A stretch of DNA of 64,000 nucleotides from Notospermus geniculatus (GCA_002633025.1 NMRB01000634.1:45641-109640), one strand, 5' to 3'; numbered from the stretch's first letter, positions 47,222 to 58,125 are shown. The notes: a model not told the origin generated them from the letters alone. Numbers and translations are program-made.

Positions 47222-50200
47222 CTAGACTTTGAGCTCCATTTCCTTGCCATTCATTGCAGCGTCGGCGTTCTCGAATCGGTTCCCTCGCCTGAAACGACCA
47301 CCAAAATCAATTCTACAGTGGACATCGGTTTGGTTCTGAATATCGAACGCTCACATGGCTTAACTCGTTTGACTGTTGAAAGATAAGGAAATAAAAGTTT
47401 TTTTTTCCAAATCGTGGTGGACCAGATTCTTCACGTATTCCGCCGCTGCCGGGCACCTGTCCAGCAGCCGCAGAGACAGGCTGTGACGCATACATGTACA
47501 GCTGCTCAGAAGTTTTCATAACCAGTACGACATAGAAAATGACACCCTTCCATGTCGGGCCGGCCAGACCGAAATGTCGCCCCTCGATAAAACAATGTTT
47601 TCCCTGTCTGTCCCTCTCCATGGCGGGCGCCATTTTCTTAGTGTCATTAAATATATACACCCACCTTCCAAACACAGCTCCGTCCTCAAGTGTTNCATTC
47701 ATTGCAGCGTCGGCGTTCTCGAATCGGTTCCCTCGCCTGAAACGACCACCAAAATCAATTCTACAGTGGACATCGGTTTGGTTCTGAATATCGAACGCTT
47801 AACTCGTTTGAAAGATAAGCAAATGAGTTTTTTTCCCAAATCGTGGTGGACCAGATTCTTCACGTATTCCGCCGCTGCCGGGCACCTGTCCAGCAGCCGC
47901 AGAGACAGGCTGTTACGCATACATGTACAGCTGCTGCTCAGAAGTTTTCATAACCAGTACGATATAGAAAATGACACCCTTCCATGTCGGGGGCCAGACC
48001 AAAATGTCGCCCCTCGAAAAAACAATGTTTTCCCTGTCTGTCCCTCTCCATGGCGGGTGCCCGTTTTCTTCAGTGTCAGCATTACACACCCACCTTCCAA
48101 ACACAGCTCCGTCCTCAAGTGTTTCTGGTAGCTTACGGTTGAGCGTTTCCGGCAGGAAGTAGTTCAGAGAACCAGTCACTAAGGAAAGTACCCCAATTAA
48201 AAGGACGGGTAGTGGACGCCAGACAACCACCTGAAATGAATAGAATACAGGTCCAAGGGCAACGTATCACTTGACTGAGCAATATCGTTCATACAAGACC
48301 TCAACAAAAGAAGAAGTTAGATTCGCACAAAGAACGAGAAGATAATTCGTGTTTCCCGACGTGACGTCATCAAAAACTGCGTATTTGGCCGCTGTTTGTT
48401 TACACCTCATCCTATAGAATAAAGAACCTGCAGAAGTACCGCCACTAGGAGGCGCTGTGAGCGGTTGTACCGTTTCCGACGTTTCGTCCTTGTTGTACTG
48501 CGTCAAGGACGTCGTGACGCCCATTTTGTTGTTTTTTATCGGTTTGACCGCTCGCAGCGCCGCCCTGTCGTGATAAAAAGTTATGCGGGATCCTCATTGC
48601 CTTTTTGACCGAGATAACTTACCAAGAGAGCAATCTGTGGTGCCAGAAGGCCTCCAATTCTCGCAAAGGAGGACCCGGTCCCCACGCCAATATTGCGCAC
48701 GACGGTCGGAAACAGCTCCGCAGTGAATAAATAAACGGTGCAGAATGCTCCCTGGGCGCAGACACGACAGATGTAAATGAGAACGACCAGAAGGACCGAC
48801 AGAACTGAAGCGAGGAAAACAAGGAATTAATATTTGTTGTCCTGAAAGCGAATAACTGATTAGCTGGTTAGTTTGGCGCCAGTTCTACTAACACCTGCAA
48901 CTAGTGACACCTATTGGTCGTCTTCTGAGAATCGCGTCAATGGAAGCAGTTTCGGAGCGCGGGTAAAATGGAGTGGTACGAAACTGCGGGGAGTTTACCA
49001 TCGCAAACGTTCGGCAGCCTTCCGAACCCTTTAAATTGGAGAGTGTGACATCATGCCGTCGTGACCAGCGGGAATAAAAAAATAACATCGTACTCACCTT
49101 TAAAGTTCATAACAACGGACGAGACACAAAGCAGGGTCCCCATGACGACGAGACTGCCTCCCATTGCTACTCTCCGACCCAGTTTGGTCATCACCGGAAT
49201 GACGATTGCGTATGCTATCGGAGCAGCCGAACCGGCCAGTACGGTGCTGACGTAGGCGTCCGTACCCAGGTTGGTCGGCATCAGAATTATGGCGTAGAAG
49301 GAAGCAGCACAGGTGAACCTTAAAGTATAATTAATGTACGGATTTTTAAGAAAATTCAACAAAGTTTGAAAGTTTGTATCTGGGAACCGTCGGTTTAGCA
49401 AAACATACAGACGCACTCTCCGTCTTGTGATATACACCAGCACAAACATCTCACAAAGTTTAGCAAAAAAATCGATTACAAAAGTTACCATTGTAAGTAG
49501 TTGATGATGCTAATCTTTCTGAAAGTTTGGTCATCACCGGAATGACGATTGCGTATGCTATCGGAGCAGCCGAACCGGCCAGTACGGTGCTGACGTAGGC
49601 GTCCGTACCCAGGTTAGTCGGCATCAGAATTATGGCGTAGAAGGAAGCAGCACAGGTGAACCTTAAAGTATAATTAAAGCGAATGGCTCGCGTGGTTTTG
49701 GTGGTACCTCCCATAGAGAGTGAACCTAGTCTCCAGGCAAAGCCATGCTCCAGTCATAGGCAAAACCTTTGCAAATATGCGAAAGTGCACCTGGGGACGA
49801 GATTCCATTAAAAATTTGTTAAAATGGGTTAATGACAATTTCAAATTCAGTCGGTCAAAATGTACATTTTGTACTATTCACATTGATTTCGAAGCGGCAG
49901 ATTTTGCAGAATACGCCTCCGAAGTTTGGCTGTCTAATGCATTTCCCATTAAACTAAAATCCTTCTTTCGCCTTTTTCTCAAAACGGCGCATGATTTGAG
50001 GACATGTCAACAAAGAATGTCAACAAACCCCGCGAGCCATTCGCTTTAATGAACGGATTTTTAAGAAAATTCAACAAAGTTTGAAAGTTTGTATCTGGGA
50101 ACCGTCGGTTTAGCAAAACAAACAGACGCACTCTCCGTCTTGTGATGTATACACCAGCACAAACATCTCACAAAGTTTAGCAAAAAAATCGATTACAAAA

Positions 50201-53200
50201 GTTACCATTGTAAGTAGTTGATGATGCTAATCTTTCTGAGATTTCGTATCTTCATGATGTCCCCGAGCCCCGGCTGCTTTCCCGACTTCTCCGCCAGATC
50301 CTGAGCTCTCTCAACCTGGATTACAAATGCAGACCGTCAAGATCAGTTCATTGGATCGGCTGAGTTTGTTCGGCGCAACCACCTATCTAGCTATTCGGCG
50401 GTGGATTCACACAGCGGCGCAGCGAAATTCTAGTACAGTACATTGTATCAGTCTGCCGTCAAGGCCAAACTAAAACAATTGACCAATCAAGATCTTCGAA
50501 AGCACTCTTCGGCAAATTCTTTCGGCGAATAGAATTCAACCTTACATCTATCGTGGCCTGTTTTATTGCAATGGCAAGTTGTTCGCGGTCATGGAGTCCT
50601 TTCCCATTCGTTTTCGCAATTCGTGCTAGCAGACGTTCGGCACTGTCAAACCTGTGTTTCTGTATCAACCAACGCGGGGACTCGTCTATAAAACTGAAAA
50701 ACGACAATAATTATGTTTAGGCCTCGACTTACCATGAGAACGGTGGCTTGTTGGCTTGGGCATGGCCGCAATTGCCGCCATTTTGGTTTCTACAGAGAGT
50801 TTTTGGGCGTTTGATCTCTGATAGGCAAACAAAAGCACGTGACTGGTCGCGAGATAGGAATTTGCTCACCAGATATAACTGCGCATGTGCAGTTTGCAAA
50901 TCCAAGATGGCGGGGCCCCGTCGAAACGATGAATAGAGTCTATACATGTACTTACTAGAATGTGGGAAATGCCACTGCCGGCAGGACCCCGAGGATGATT
51001 TCAAGGTAGTACACATCTCTAACGAACCAGGCAATCATCAACTTCCATAGCTGAAAACCATGAAGTTGGAAAACATGGAAGCGCATGGAAACGACGCTTG
51101 TCGGGGTGGGGTTTTCTATTCTGCTGCTAGTTGGCGAGGGTTGGTGACTTTGTCGTCAAGTGTGTGACCTTCCGTTTCTATTAGACAAATTTTATACCGC
51201 ATTTCCGGTACAAAAATAACGTTGTCGTGAACGTTAACGCTTGATTTCTAAACCTCCCTAATAGATTTCGGAATGTTAACGAAAGTGCCTCACTCAACGT
51301 ACTTAATACGAGCCCAGTGGCAAAGAGGGAACCAGACCCCGCTCCTAAAATCAGTTTAGTGACGAAATACAGGTAGATGTTGGGTACAAACGCTTGGACG
51401 AATCCGATTACAAATACCATTGTAGAACACAGGTAGTAGGCCAATCGTCTGCCAAACCTGAAAGTGAGAAAGAGGACATCCATATTGGTTACGACTCTCA
51501 TTGGCTGGGCATGACAGGGGCGCCTCTTCCATGAAAAAGTAAGAAATTGGCGCTGGGCAGAACTGGTGAACCGCGGAAGTACTTGTGACCGGGTCTGTAC
51601 CTGTCAAATGACCGTGCAGACGTCCCATCGGATGACAAAACAATTGTCATACATACAATGTAATAATGATTCTGATGTCGGTTGCTTATTTCTTGTTAAT
51701 TAGGTCATATCATAACATGTCGAAATAGTCGTAAGTGCGTTCTTGGTATTGCTAATTGGGCCACAAAGTATACGTCATCCAACACATCCAATAATAGAGA
51801 GTTTTCGCAAAGCCCCCGAAACGCCAACGCGAACGCCAACCCCATTGTTCGATGCCACGAAGTAACGAACAAAGTTCTAGGCGTTCACGTAGGCGTTTCG
51901 GGGGCTTTGCGAAAACTCTCTATCTGATACCCCTACCTATCTGATACCCAGCCAAGGACCATGCAACCCAGAAACCAACCACACATGTATACAGTCTGTG
52001 TCATAGCCACCAGCCAGCTCTTGTCACATGTTAGGCCAAACTGAAAGGAGAAAAGGGAAGAACCAGGTCTGATATTCATGAGTGAAAGGGTACATCGAGT
52101 CACGCAGCTTCCATGAAATCATGGGACAAGGCCCGGACTCCGCCACGATTTGCGACGAGCGGAGCGGTACAGGCATTGGGAAAATCATTGATCCCAAACC
52201 CTGTGAAAATCACGGCGGCACCGCTCGCCGCAAAACCACGGCGGAATCAGATATAGCGGAAACGGGGCTTGAGAGAGCTCGTGATAGAGATTCATTCGAT
52301 CAGGCTTTTAAAATGGTGGTTTGTAACTTCGAGCGCCGTGCCAAAAGGCAGTGGTGGGTTATGCAAATATGACTGTGACCGCACAGTCACGGGATGATCC
52401 CATCGGCCAATCAGAATAATCATTGCTGAGTAACAACGCTCTGATTGGCTCTCATGATTTCGCACTCGCCGTGGTGGGGTCGTGTATGATCGTACCTAAA
52501 TGATTCTGATGTCGGTTGCTTATTTCTTGTTAATTAGGTCATATCATAACATGTCGAAATAGTCGTAAGTGCGTTCTTGGTATTGCTAATTGGGCCACAA
52601 AGTACGTCATCCAACACATCCAATAATACAGAGTTTTCGCGAAGCCCCCGAAACGGCAACGCGAACGCCAACCCCATTTTTCGATGCCACGAAGTACCGA
52701 ACAAAGCCTAGGCGTTCGCGTAGGCGTTTCGGGGGTTTTGCGAAAACTCTCTATCTGTCTATCTGATACCCCTACCTATCTGATACCCAGCCAAGGACCA
52801 TGCAACCCAGAAACCAACCACACATGTATACAGTCTGTGTCATAGCCACCAGCCAGCTCTTGTCACATGTTAGGCCAAACTGAAAGGAGAAAAGGGAAGA
52901 ACCAGGTCTGATATTCATGACTGGATACATCGAGTCACGCAGCTTCCATAAACATGGGACTAGGCCCAGAGTCCGCTGCGACCTGCGGCGAGCGGAGCGG
53001 TTTTCACAGACATTGGCAAAATCAACAATCATGTATTGTTAAACCATCGAAGGATTATCCAAAACCCTGTGAAAACTTAGCGGAATCATCAGTTGTAATG
53101 GAAACGAGGCTTCAGGGGGATATTGATAGCGATTCAAGCGATCAGGCTTCAAAAATGGTGCTTTGTAACTCCGAGCACCGTGCCAAAAGGCAGTTATGGT

Positions 53201-53736
53201 TTATTCAAAGATGTCTGTGACCTCACAGTCACGGGATGATCCCATCAGCCAATCAGAATAATCATTGCTGAGTAACAACGCTCTGATTGGCTCTCATGAT
53301 TTCGCACTCGCCGTGGTGGGGTCGTGTATGATCGTACCTGAGAATAAATGGTCGAGATGAATTGTGATTGGTCAAAAGTCCACGAAGAACAACCAATCAC
53401 CTCCGTGGAATTTCCGACGATGCCCGACTCGTTCCAATGACGCAAATGATACTCGGTAATCTCCGAAAAATTCAGAGCATATCGTGTGCATTTACTGTAA
53501 GAAACCTCCCCAGCGGAATTCGTCTCCGATGGAATCCCAATCGCCTTTTGCATGGCGGAAGTGAAGTTCTCCAGTTCCGGTATTGCGCACCAATAGTCTT
53601 GCTTGCCGCCGACAAATATGATGGACAGGGTGTGCAATCCGGAGGGAAGGACTCCCAGTATGAAGAGAACGAGTTTGAGAGCTTGGTACCTCCCGAACTG
53701 CCCAACTTCGGTGAGCAGATCGTCGAATTTAAACAT
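47222..53736 (-). CDS. SLC22-type organic ion transporter, one exon missing
   Basis: Ten exons on the minus strand splice in phase except at one place: 53338-53736 (start MFKFDDLLTEVGQFGRYQ), 52776-52879, 51303-51457, 50956-51050, 50546-50693, 50206-50315, 49098-49318, 48623-48804, 48094-48230, 47222-47288 (TAG). Hallmarks of the SLC22 family (12-helix plasma-membrane uptake carriers) are all present: helix 1 then a large outer loop with four N-glycosylation sequons (ENFT, LNFS, WNES, GNST); GWVSDRFGRR; IDESPRWL; FTAELFPTVVRNIG; and LPET. Exons of 104 and 155 nt match sizes I know for this family. Between 51303-51457 (phase 1 end) and 50956-51050 (phase 0 start) an exon of length 2 mod 3, expected near 77 nt, is absent; it would encode helices 4-5. 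With it, the protein would be about 564 residues. Substrate (cation, carnitine or anion) cannot be told. Confidence 0.88.
47248..48123. repeat. Tandem duplicate of SLC22 3' end with one N at the seam
   Basis: CATTCATTGCAGCGTCGGCG starts at 47248 and again at 47696. The two units (47248-47694 and 47696-48123) include the last intron and the ends of the last two exons. The only base between them is an N at 47695. Unit 1 therefore contains a second, partial penultimate exon, and unit 2 a truncated last exon; the minus-strand frame that bridges the N is artificial. Confidence 0.9.
48433..48585. mobile_element. Dispersed inverted-repeat family (CCACTAGGAGGCGCTG), SLC22 intron
   Basis: CCACTAGGAGGCGCTGTGAG with CGGTTGTACC pairs with GACCGCTCGCAGCGCCGCCC. 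GACGTTTCGTCC and GCGTCAAGGACGTCGTGACG lie inside. Related copies: 58710-58862 (the same order) and 58126-58345 (longer and rearranged). Confidence 0.7.
49524..49661 (-). pseudogene. Truncated duplicate of SLC22 exon 7
   Basis: This repeats the 5' part of the exon at 49098-49318 (FTCAASFYAIILMPTNLG through VIPVMTKL) with its acceptor, but breaks off at AGTTTGG and continues into a copy of the neighbouring exon end (AGATTAGCATCATCAAC). It lacks a donor site and would terminate soon if translated. It arises from a direct duplication: 49330-49520 also matches 50050-50240. Confidence 0.8.
49678..50045. mobile_element. 368-bp TTAA-flanked inverted-repeat element
   Basis: The ends AGCGAATGGCTCGCGTGG and CCCCGCGAGCCATTCGCT are complements apart from one or two bases. 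TTAA lies on both sides (49674-49677, 50046-50049). The parallel duplicate near 49327 shows the empty site with a single TTAA (GTATAATTAATGTACGG). TTAA duplications are characteristic of piggyBac-type transposition; the ends are not the usual CCC. No coding capacity. Confidence 0.88.
50753..50936. mobile_element. Dispersed inverted-repeat family with AAGATGGCGG ends, SLC22 intron
   Basis: GCCGCAATTGCCGCCATTTTGG lies at the left in shortened form and CCAAGATGGCGGGGCCCCGT with CGAAACGATGAAT at the right. Related copies lie at 57270-57440 (ATTCATCGTTTCC at the left, AAACGATGAATGAA at the right) and 62815-62966. Confidence 0.6.
51794..51923. mobile_element. Foldback element in SLC22 intron
   Basis: ATAGAGAGTTTTCGCAAAGC with CCCCGAAACGCC pairs with GGCGTTTCGGGG and GCTTTGCGAAAACTCTCTAT. 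Its duplicate is at 52627-52754 with a few mismatches. Confidence 0.85.
51937..52040 (-). pseudogene. Duplicate copy of SLC22 exon 2
   Basis: The 104-nt exon encoding FGLTCDKSWLVAMTQTVYMC and GWFLGCMVLGWVSD is present with intact splice sites, as at 52776-52879. It could serve as an alternative exon, but the surrounding duplicate includes intron sequence and looks allelic. Confidence 0.7.
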
Positions 53737-53940
53737 GGTGGGATCGGTCAGTTTCCCCGAGATACTGAGCATGCGTGTCAGTCTGCAAAGAGAATGGTGG
53801 ACATGATAAATATTGCATGATGGGTCAATGATCTTGAGAATGCGAAGATGCAGCCTAAGTCACGATGGCGACCAGGCGAAGATGGTCAACTGATCGAGCC
53901 CATGATACGTGCTGTAGAAATTCTGCATGTGCTGTGGATG

Positions 53941-54215
53941 TACAAGCTGCAGGAACTGCACGCTGTGGAAACTGTACGCTTCAGGAACTGCACGCTGTGA
54001 AAACTGTACGGTACGCTGCGGAAACTGCACTGTGTGACAACTGTACGCTGTGAAAACTGTACGCTGTGGAAACTGCATGATGTGGAAACTGCATGACGTG
54101 GAAACTGTATGATGTGGAAACTGTATGATGTGGAAACTGCATGATGTGGAAACTGTATGCTGTGGAAACTGCACGCTGCGGGAACTGTATGCTGTGGATA
54201 CTGCACGCTGTGAAA
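53941..54215. repeat. 16-bp minisatellite
   Basis: Units of ATGATGTGGAAACTGY or CGCTGTGGAAACTGCA follow each other with small changes. The unit is 16 bp and has no stop in the minus-strand frames, so three units read as a 16-residue peptide repeat (VSTSYSFHIMQFPHHT). The minus-strand frame of 238 residues at 53860-54576 is produced by this array and is not accepted as a gene. Confidence 0.85.
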
Positions 54216-55677
54216 TGGTACTGTAAGTGCAGTGGAAATTCTGCATGCCATGGAAAATGTACGACCTGTGGAAATTGCATGCTCTGAAATGGTGTTGTAC
54301 GTGTTGTGGGAATTTTGCGTGCCGTGGGAATGATGTAGACATTCTACGTGCGGTGGTGATGGTGCTTGACTTGATGGTATAAGGGAAAACCGTATCAACT
54401 ACTGTACCTTCACCCCAATGGAGGCGTGGAAAACAAGATACGATCTGGACGAAGCAGCGGACACCGTACTTTAACAGTGGGCAGCAACAAGGACTTGTAT
54501 TGTCTCTGGTTGATGGATGAATGTATGTTGCGGTCACGGATAGTTCGTCCAATATCCAAATTGCCGGATAGGTCATTAATTAGTCGGGCGAAATTGGCTT
54601 ATGGGCAGGAAATAGGTCAGTGGTGTTGGCAACACAACTGTTTGGAACACCGTCCCGAGACATAACAAAGCATTTTCCGTGCCCCATGCATATTGGCCAC
54701 CGACTTGGAGAGAAAGTCGCCAATGAATTGGCCCTTCTGTTCCGAATACATACGGGGATCGTATCGTTACGGATCCCGACCACTTGTCAAATCCACGTTA
54801 TAGTTTTCAAGGCGCCACCCTTTGCCATCATGGAAAGAATCTGGTCACAAAATCAGCGCATGCGTCGTTAGTGGCCGGCTGGGCCATCGGAGGGGAGAGA
54901 AAAATTCTCAGAANAACTGTATGCTGTGGAAACTGCACGCTGCGGGAACTGTATGCTGTGGATACTGCACGCTGTGAAATGGTACTGTAAGTGCAGTGGA
55001 AATTCTGCATGCCATGGAAAATGTACGACCTGTGGAAATTGCATGCTCTGAAATGGTGTTGTACGTGTTGTGGGAATTTTGCGTGCCGTGGGAATGATGT
55101 AGACATTCTGCGTGCGGTGGTGATGATGCTTGACTTGATGGTATAAGGGAAAACCGTATCAACTACTGTACCTTCACCCCAATGGAGGCGTGGAAAACAA
55201 GATACGATCTGGACGAAGCAGCGGACACCGTACTTAAACAGTGGGCAGCAACAAGGACTTGTATTGTCTCTGGTTGATGGATGAATGTATGTTGCGGTCA
55301 CGGATAGTTCGTCCAATATCCAACTTGCCGGATAGGTCATTAATTAGTCGGGCGAAATTGGCTTATGGGCAGGAAATAGGTCAGTGGTGTTGGCAACACA
55401 ACTGTTTGGAACACTGTCCCGAGACATAACAAAGCATTTTCCGTGCCCCATGCATATTGGCCACCGACTTGGAGAGAAAGTCGCCAATGAATTGGCCCTT
55501 CTGTTCCGAATACATACGGGGATCGTATCGTTACGGATCCCGACCACTTGTCAAATCCACGTTATAGTTTTCAAGGCGCCACCCTTTGCCATCATGGAAA
55601 GAATCTGGTCACAAAATCAGCGCATGCGTCGTTAGTGGCCGGCTGGGCCATCGGAGGGGAGAGAAAAATTCTCAGAA
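54151..55677. repeat. 763-bp tandem duplicate with one N at the seam
   Basis: 54151-54913 and 54915-55677 are each 763 bp and align base for base with only a handful of substitutions. The base between them (54914) is N. The unit holds part of the minisatellite and non-coding DNA. Sequence after 55677 continues as single copy. Confidence 0.95.
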
Positions 55678-56485
55678 TTCGAGTCATATCCCATCAATTT
55701 AACAGCTCGGTATAATAAAAGAATAATCTTTTGCAATGAATATGAATAAGCGTGCACACATACGAAACTTCGCCCTGCCCGATGATACAAATTGTGCAAT
55801 AGATTTTAATTGAGACATCTTATCGAATGTCGTAAATCACTGAACATTTTTTAAACTTCGTCGTTGATTTTATCTCGACCCATTTACTAAACCAAGATAT
55901 GTTTTCAGAAACATGATAGCTAAATACTATGTATATCAAAATACACTTGTAGAATACAATGTACAAGACATCAAGGATTTTATCACACCTAGACTGCCTA
56001 CATATACCGTCATGACGGTATTTGCATCAACTGAAAGCGATTCAGATTTGTCGAACACCACCGTCAACAAAGCTTTTGAACTATCACAGCCAATATGGCT
56101 ACCGCAGCAGCCATGTTGAACCTCGTTTCCAGTGGCCTTGACAACGTCACAGAGGGAAATAATACCAGCTTGATGTTGCTTGCATTAGGTACTGGGCCTG
56201 TGTGCATTCGTCAGTACATCTAGTCGTATCATAAGCATTTACCCTGCGGACTAAATGTGGGCTCAGCATATCTGATCAAATATGAAAATGCTGGATGCCT
56301 ATGGCATAAGAGTCATTGACATCAGTTGACTGTCTTTTCCTTTTAGTATAAAACTTGTATGATACAGGTCGGCTGTATGGGAACTTCAAGAAGGTAGGGT
56401 AGGCAAAGTATACGCCTTTTCATGGCGGAGGTGGTCGGTGGATGTCTGTGTGCAGTGGTTGCTGTGTTTGCGGTGCAGGCGCTCT

Positions 56486-56642
56486 TCCACGTGAGAGCTT
56501 TCTCGCTCAAGTTGGCTGTCTATTGGCAACTCGGCCGTAGAAGACAATGGGGCATGTGTTTGTGTCAGTCGGGAAGGCGTAAATCGTATGATGATTTGCC
56601 AATTGAGAGTCAACTCGCAGGAGTAAACTCCCATGCGTGACA
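56486..56642. mobile_element. Dispersed inverted-repeat family (TATGGGCAA type)
   Basis: CACGTGAGAGCTTTCTCGCT with CAAGTTGGCTGTCTATTGGC pairs with GCCAATTGAGAGTCAACTCG and GTAAACTCCCATGCGTG. Related copies, in various states, lie in VPS11 introns and flanks at about 21610-21900, 23085-23250, 23672-23812 and 25178-25265, and in the second block at 33848-34165, 35650-35800, 36238-36372 and 37755-37840. All share TTGGCTC-x-CTATGGGCAA and a central TTTGTGTC. Confidence 0.75.
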
Positions 56643-56803
56643 GATATAACGTAACAAAAATAGCAATTCTTACCATGCACTGTCATCTAAGTGATCACCT
56701 CGACGATGCCACGTTGGACTCTGGAAACTCCCTTGTCCCCTTAGAACTTCTTTTCACATTATGTCCTATATATAAATGATTAAATGATAATATGTAATTC
56801 CAG

Positions 56804-57265
56804 ATGACGTTGTCAGGTTTGAGAAGGATGATAGCTGTATTTGCTTTCCGGGGGATAATCGTCGTAGGTGTCATTCTTCTTACGTGCTGCGCAATCATGC
56901 ACCTGACAAATACGCTCAAGATACGATCAGAAACGAAAGACAAATCTGAAAATCAGAACGAGGCGGGTGCGGCGAAAGCGAGGCTCCAGGCACAACCACG
57001 CGATCAGAAGAGAAATCCACCTGATCATAAATCGGACATGTTGGGAAATGATATCACAGGGAGCGAAATGCAAGACCCTGTGGAGATACGCTGGAATAAA
57101 AGAAACAATTCCCTATTCAAAGGTGACAGAGAAAAAGACCGACATTTTCTTGTTTTCAGGGCAGATGACGGCGGGAAGCCTGAGCGACGCTGGCATAAAA
57201 AACTTACTTCAATCTACAGAAGTGGTGCTGGTAATATTGTCGAAAGTTCTGACAACAGTTCATAA
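56804..57265 (+). CDS. Possible type II membrane protein (first coding exon or short gene)
   Basis: The ATG follows TAATTCCAG directly, so it is the first codon of an exon with a good acceptor, as when an intron lies in the 5' UTR. The product is MTLSGLRRMIAVFAFRGIIV, continuing VGVILLTCCAIMHLTN: a short basic N terminus, then one hydrophobic segment at about residues 10-33, then a hydrophilic Lys/Arg/Asp/Glu-rich stem to residue 153. This is the layout of the N-terminal anchor and stem of Golgi glycosyltransferases and sulfotransferases. No catalytic motif follows. The frame may end at the TAA at 57263, or splice out at GTGCTG|GTAATA near 57230. Downstream exons were not found. Confidence 0.4.
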   Translation: MTLSGLRRMIAVFAFRGIIVVGVILLTCCAIMHLTNTLKIRSETKDKSENQNEAGAAKARLQAQPRDQKRNPPDHKSDMLGNDITGSEMQDPVEIRWNKRNNSLFKGDREKDRHFLVFRADDGGKPERRWHKKLTSIYRSGAGNIVESSDNSS

Positions 57266-58125
57266 AATATGAGTATTCATCGTTTCCATCGCGGGCGGCC
57301 ATTTTGGTTGTTGACAAAACTCGCGCACGCGCATCGACCCGGCAGGCAAAATGTATATCGCGAAAATTGCCTACCGGGTCAATGTATTTGTGCACAAGAA
57401 TCAACAAACAAGATGGCGGCCCGCGGAGAAAACGATGAATGAATGGTGCAAGTTGGAGCAGACGATGCTCCTCCCTATCTGTGTAGTTCCTCTGGTAAAT
57501 TGCAATGTCCTCTTTCGAACTCTGATAACGTTGAAATAAATTGACATAATAAAGTCTAAAACTGGATTATGAGCTTTGCTTGGCACTATCAACGAACACT
57601 CTGAGTAAATGGGCTCCTGTACTACATGTTTATACGTCTTATAGCCAATGGTGAAAATTATTGGTGATCACGACTTGGATCGTGTAAATGGATTGACTGG
57701 CCCGATCTTTGGGTGATAACTGACCATGCCATTAAGCTAGGTGTGAATGAAGCCTGATGTTCGGAAAGTGTTGGGTTACTTTCCACACAGCCTAATTCAA
57801 AGGAAAGGTCTAAAATGGCAGTTGTGTTAACCCGTGTACATGAACTTATTCTGATATTCTGGGTGGACTGATGTACCGCCAGCCAAAGACATGGCATCAA
57901 CCGCTAGTCATCAGTGGGAGTACGTTCTATTCAAGTAACAGCGATAATCTCTGCTGCAGAACCTTTACTTTAATCAGCCATCCTCCCACTGACACTGATA
58001 AGAAGTGGAGATAATGCCAACCACTGGAGGGCAGCAAAATGTTAGTTTGTTGGGTTAGGGTTTAGGATTAGGGAATCGTCACGTCTGGTAAAATCTCGTG
58101 GAAAAGAAACCAGCACAACTTTTTA

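Larger units (their letters stand above)
51660..53340. repeat. 838-bp tandem duplicate around SLC22 exon 2
   Basis: ATGATTCTGATGTCGGTTGC starts near 51665 and again near 52501. Each unit has a foldback (51794-51923, 52627-52754), SLC22 exon 2 (51937-52040, 52776-52879) and a CCGC-rich dispersed repeat (52115-52285, 52960-53115), ending in GTGTATGATCGTACCT. The second unit abuts exon 1. The two 104-nt exons are the same in coding content and, at 104 nt, cannot both be included in frame. Confidence 0.88.

Noticed and set aside
47313-47702. 129-residue minus-strand frame crossing the N at 47695, looking like a longer transporter C terminus
   Set aside because: It reads across the artificial seam and into intron sequence. 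The proper last exon is 47222-47288, entered by a splice from 48094.
53860-54576. Minus-strand open frame of 238 residues with a Phe/His/Ser/Gln repeat
   Set aside because: It is produced by a 16-bp minisatellite without stops; the peptide repeat follows from three DNA units and changes with each unit shift.
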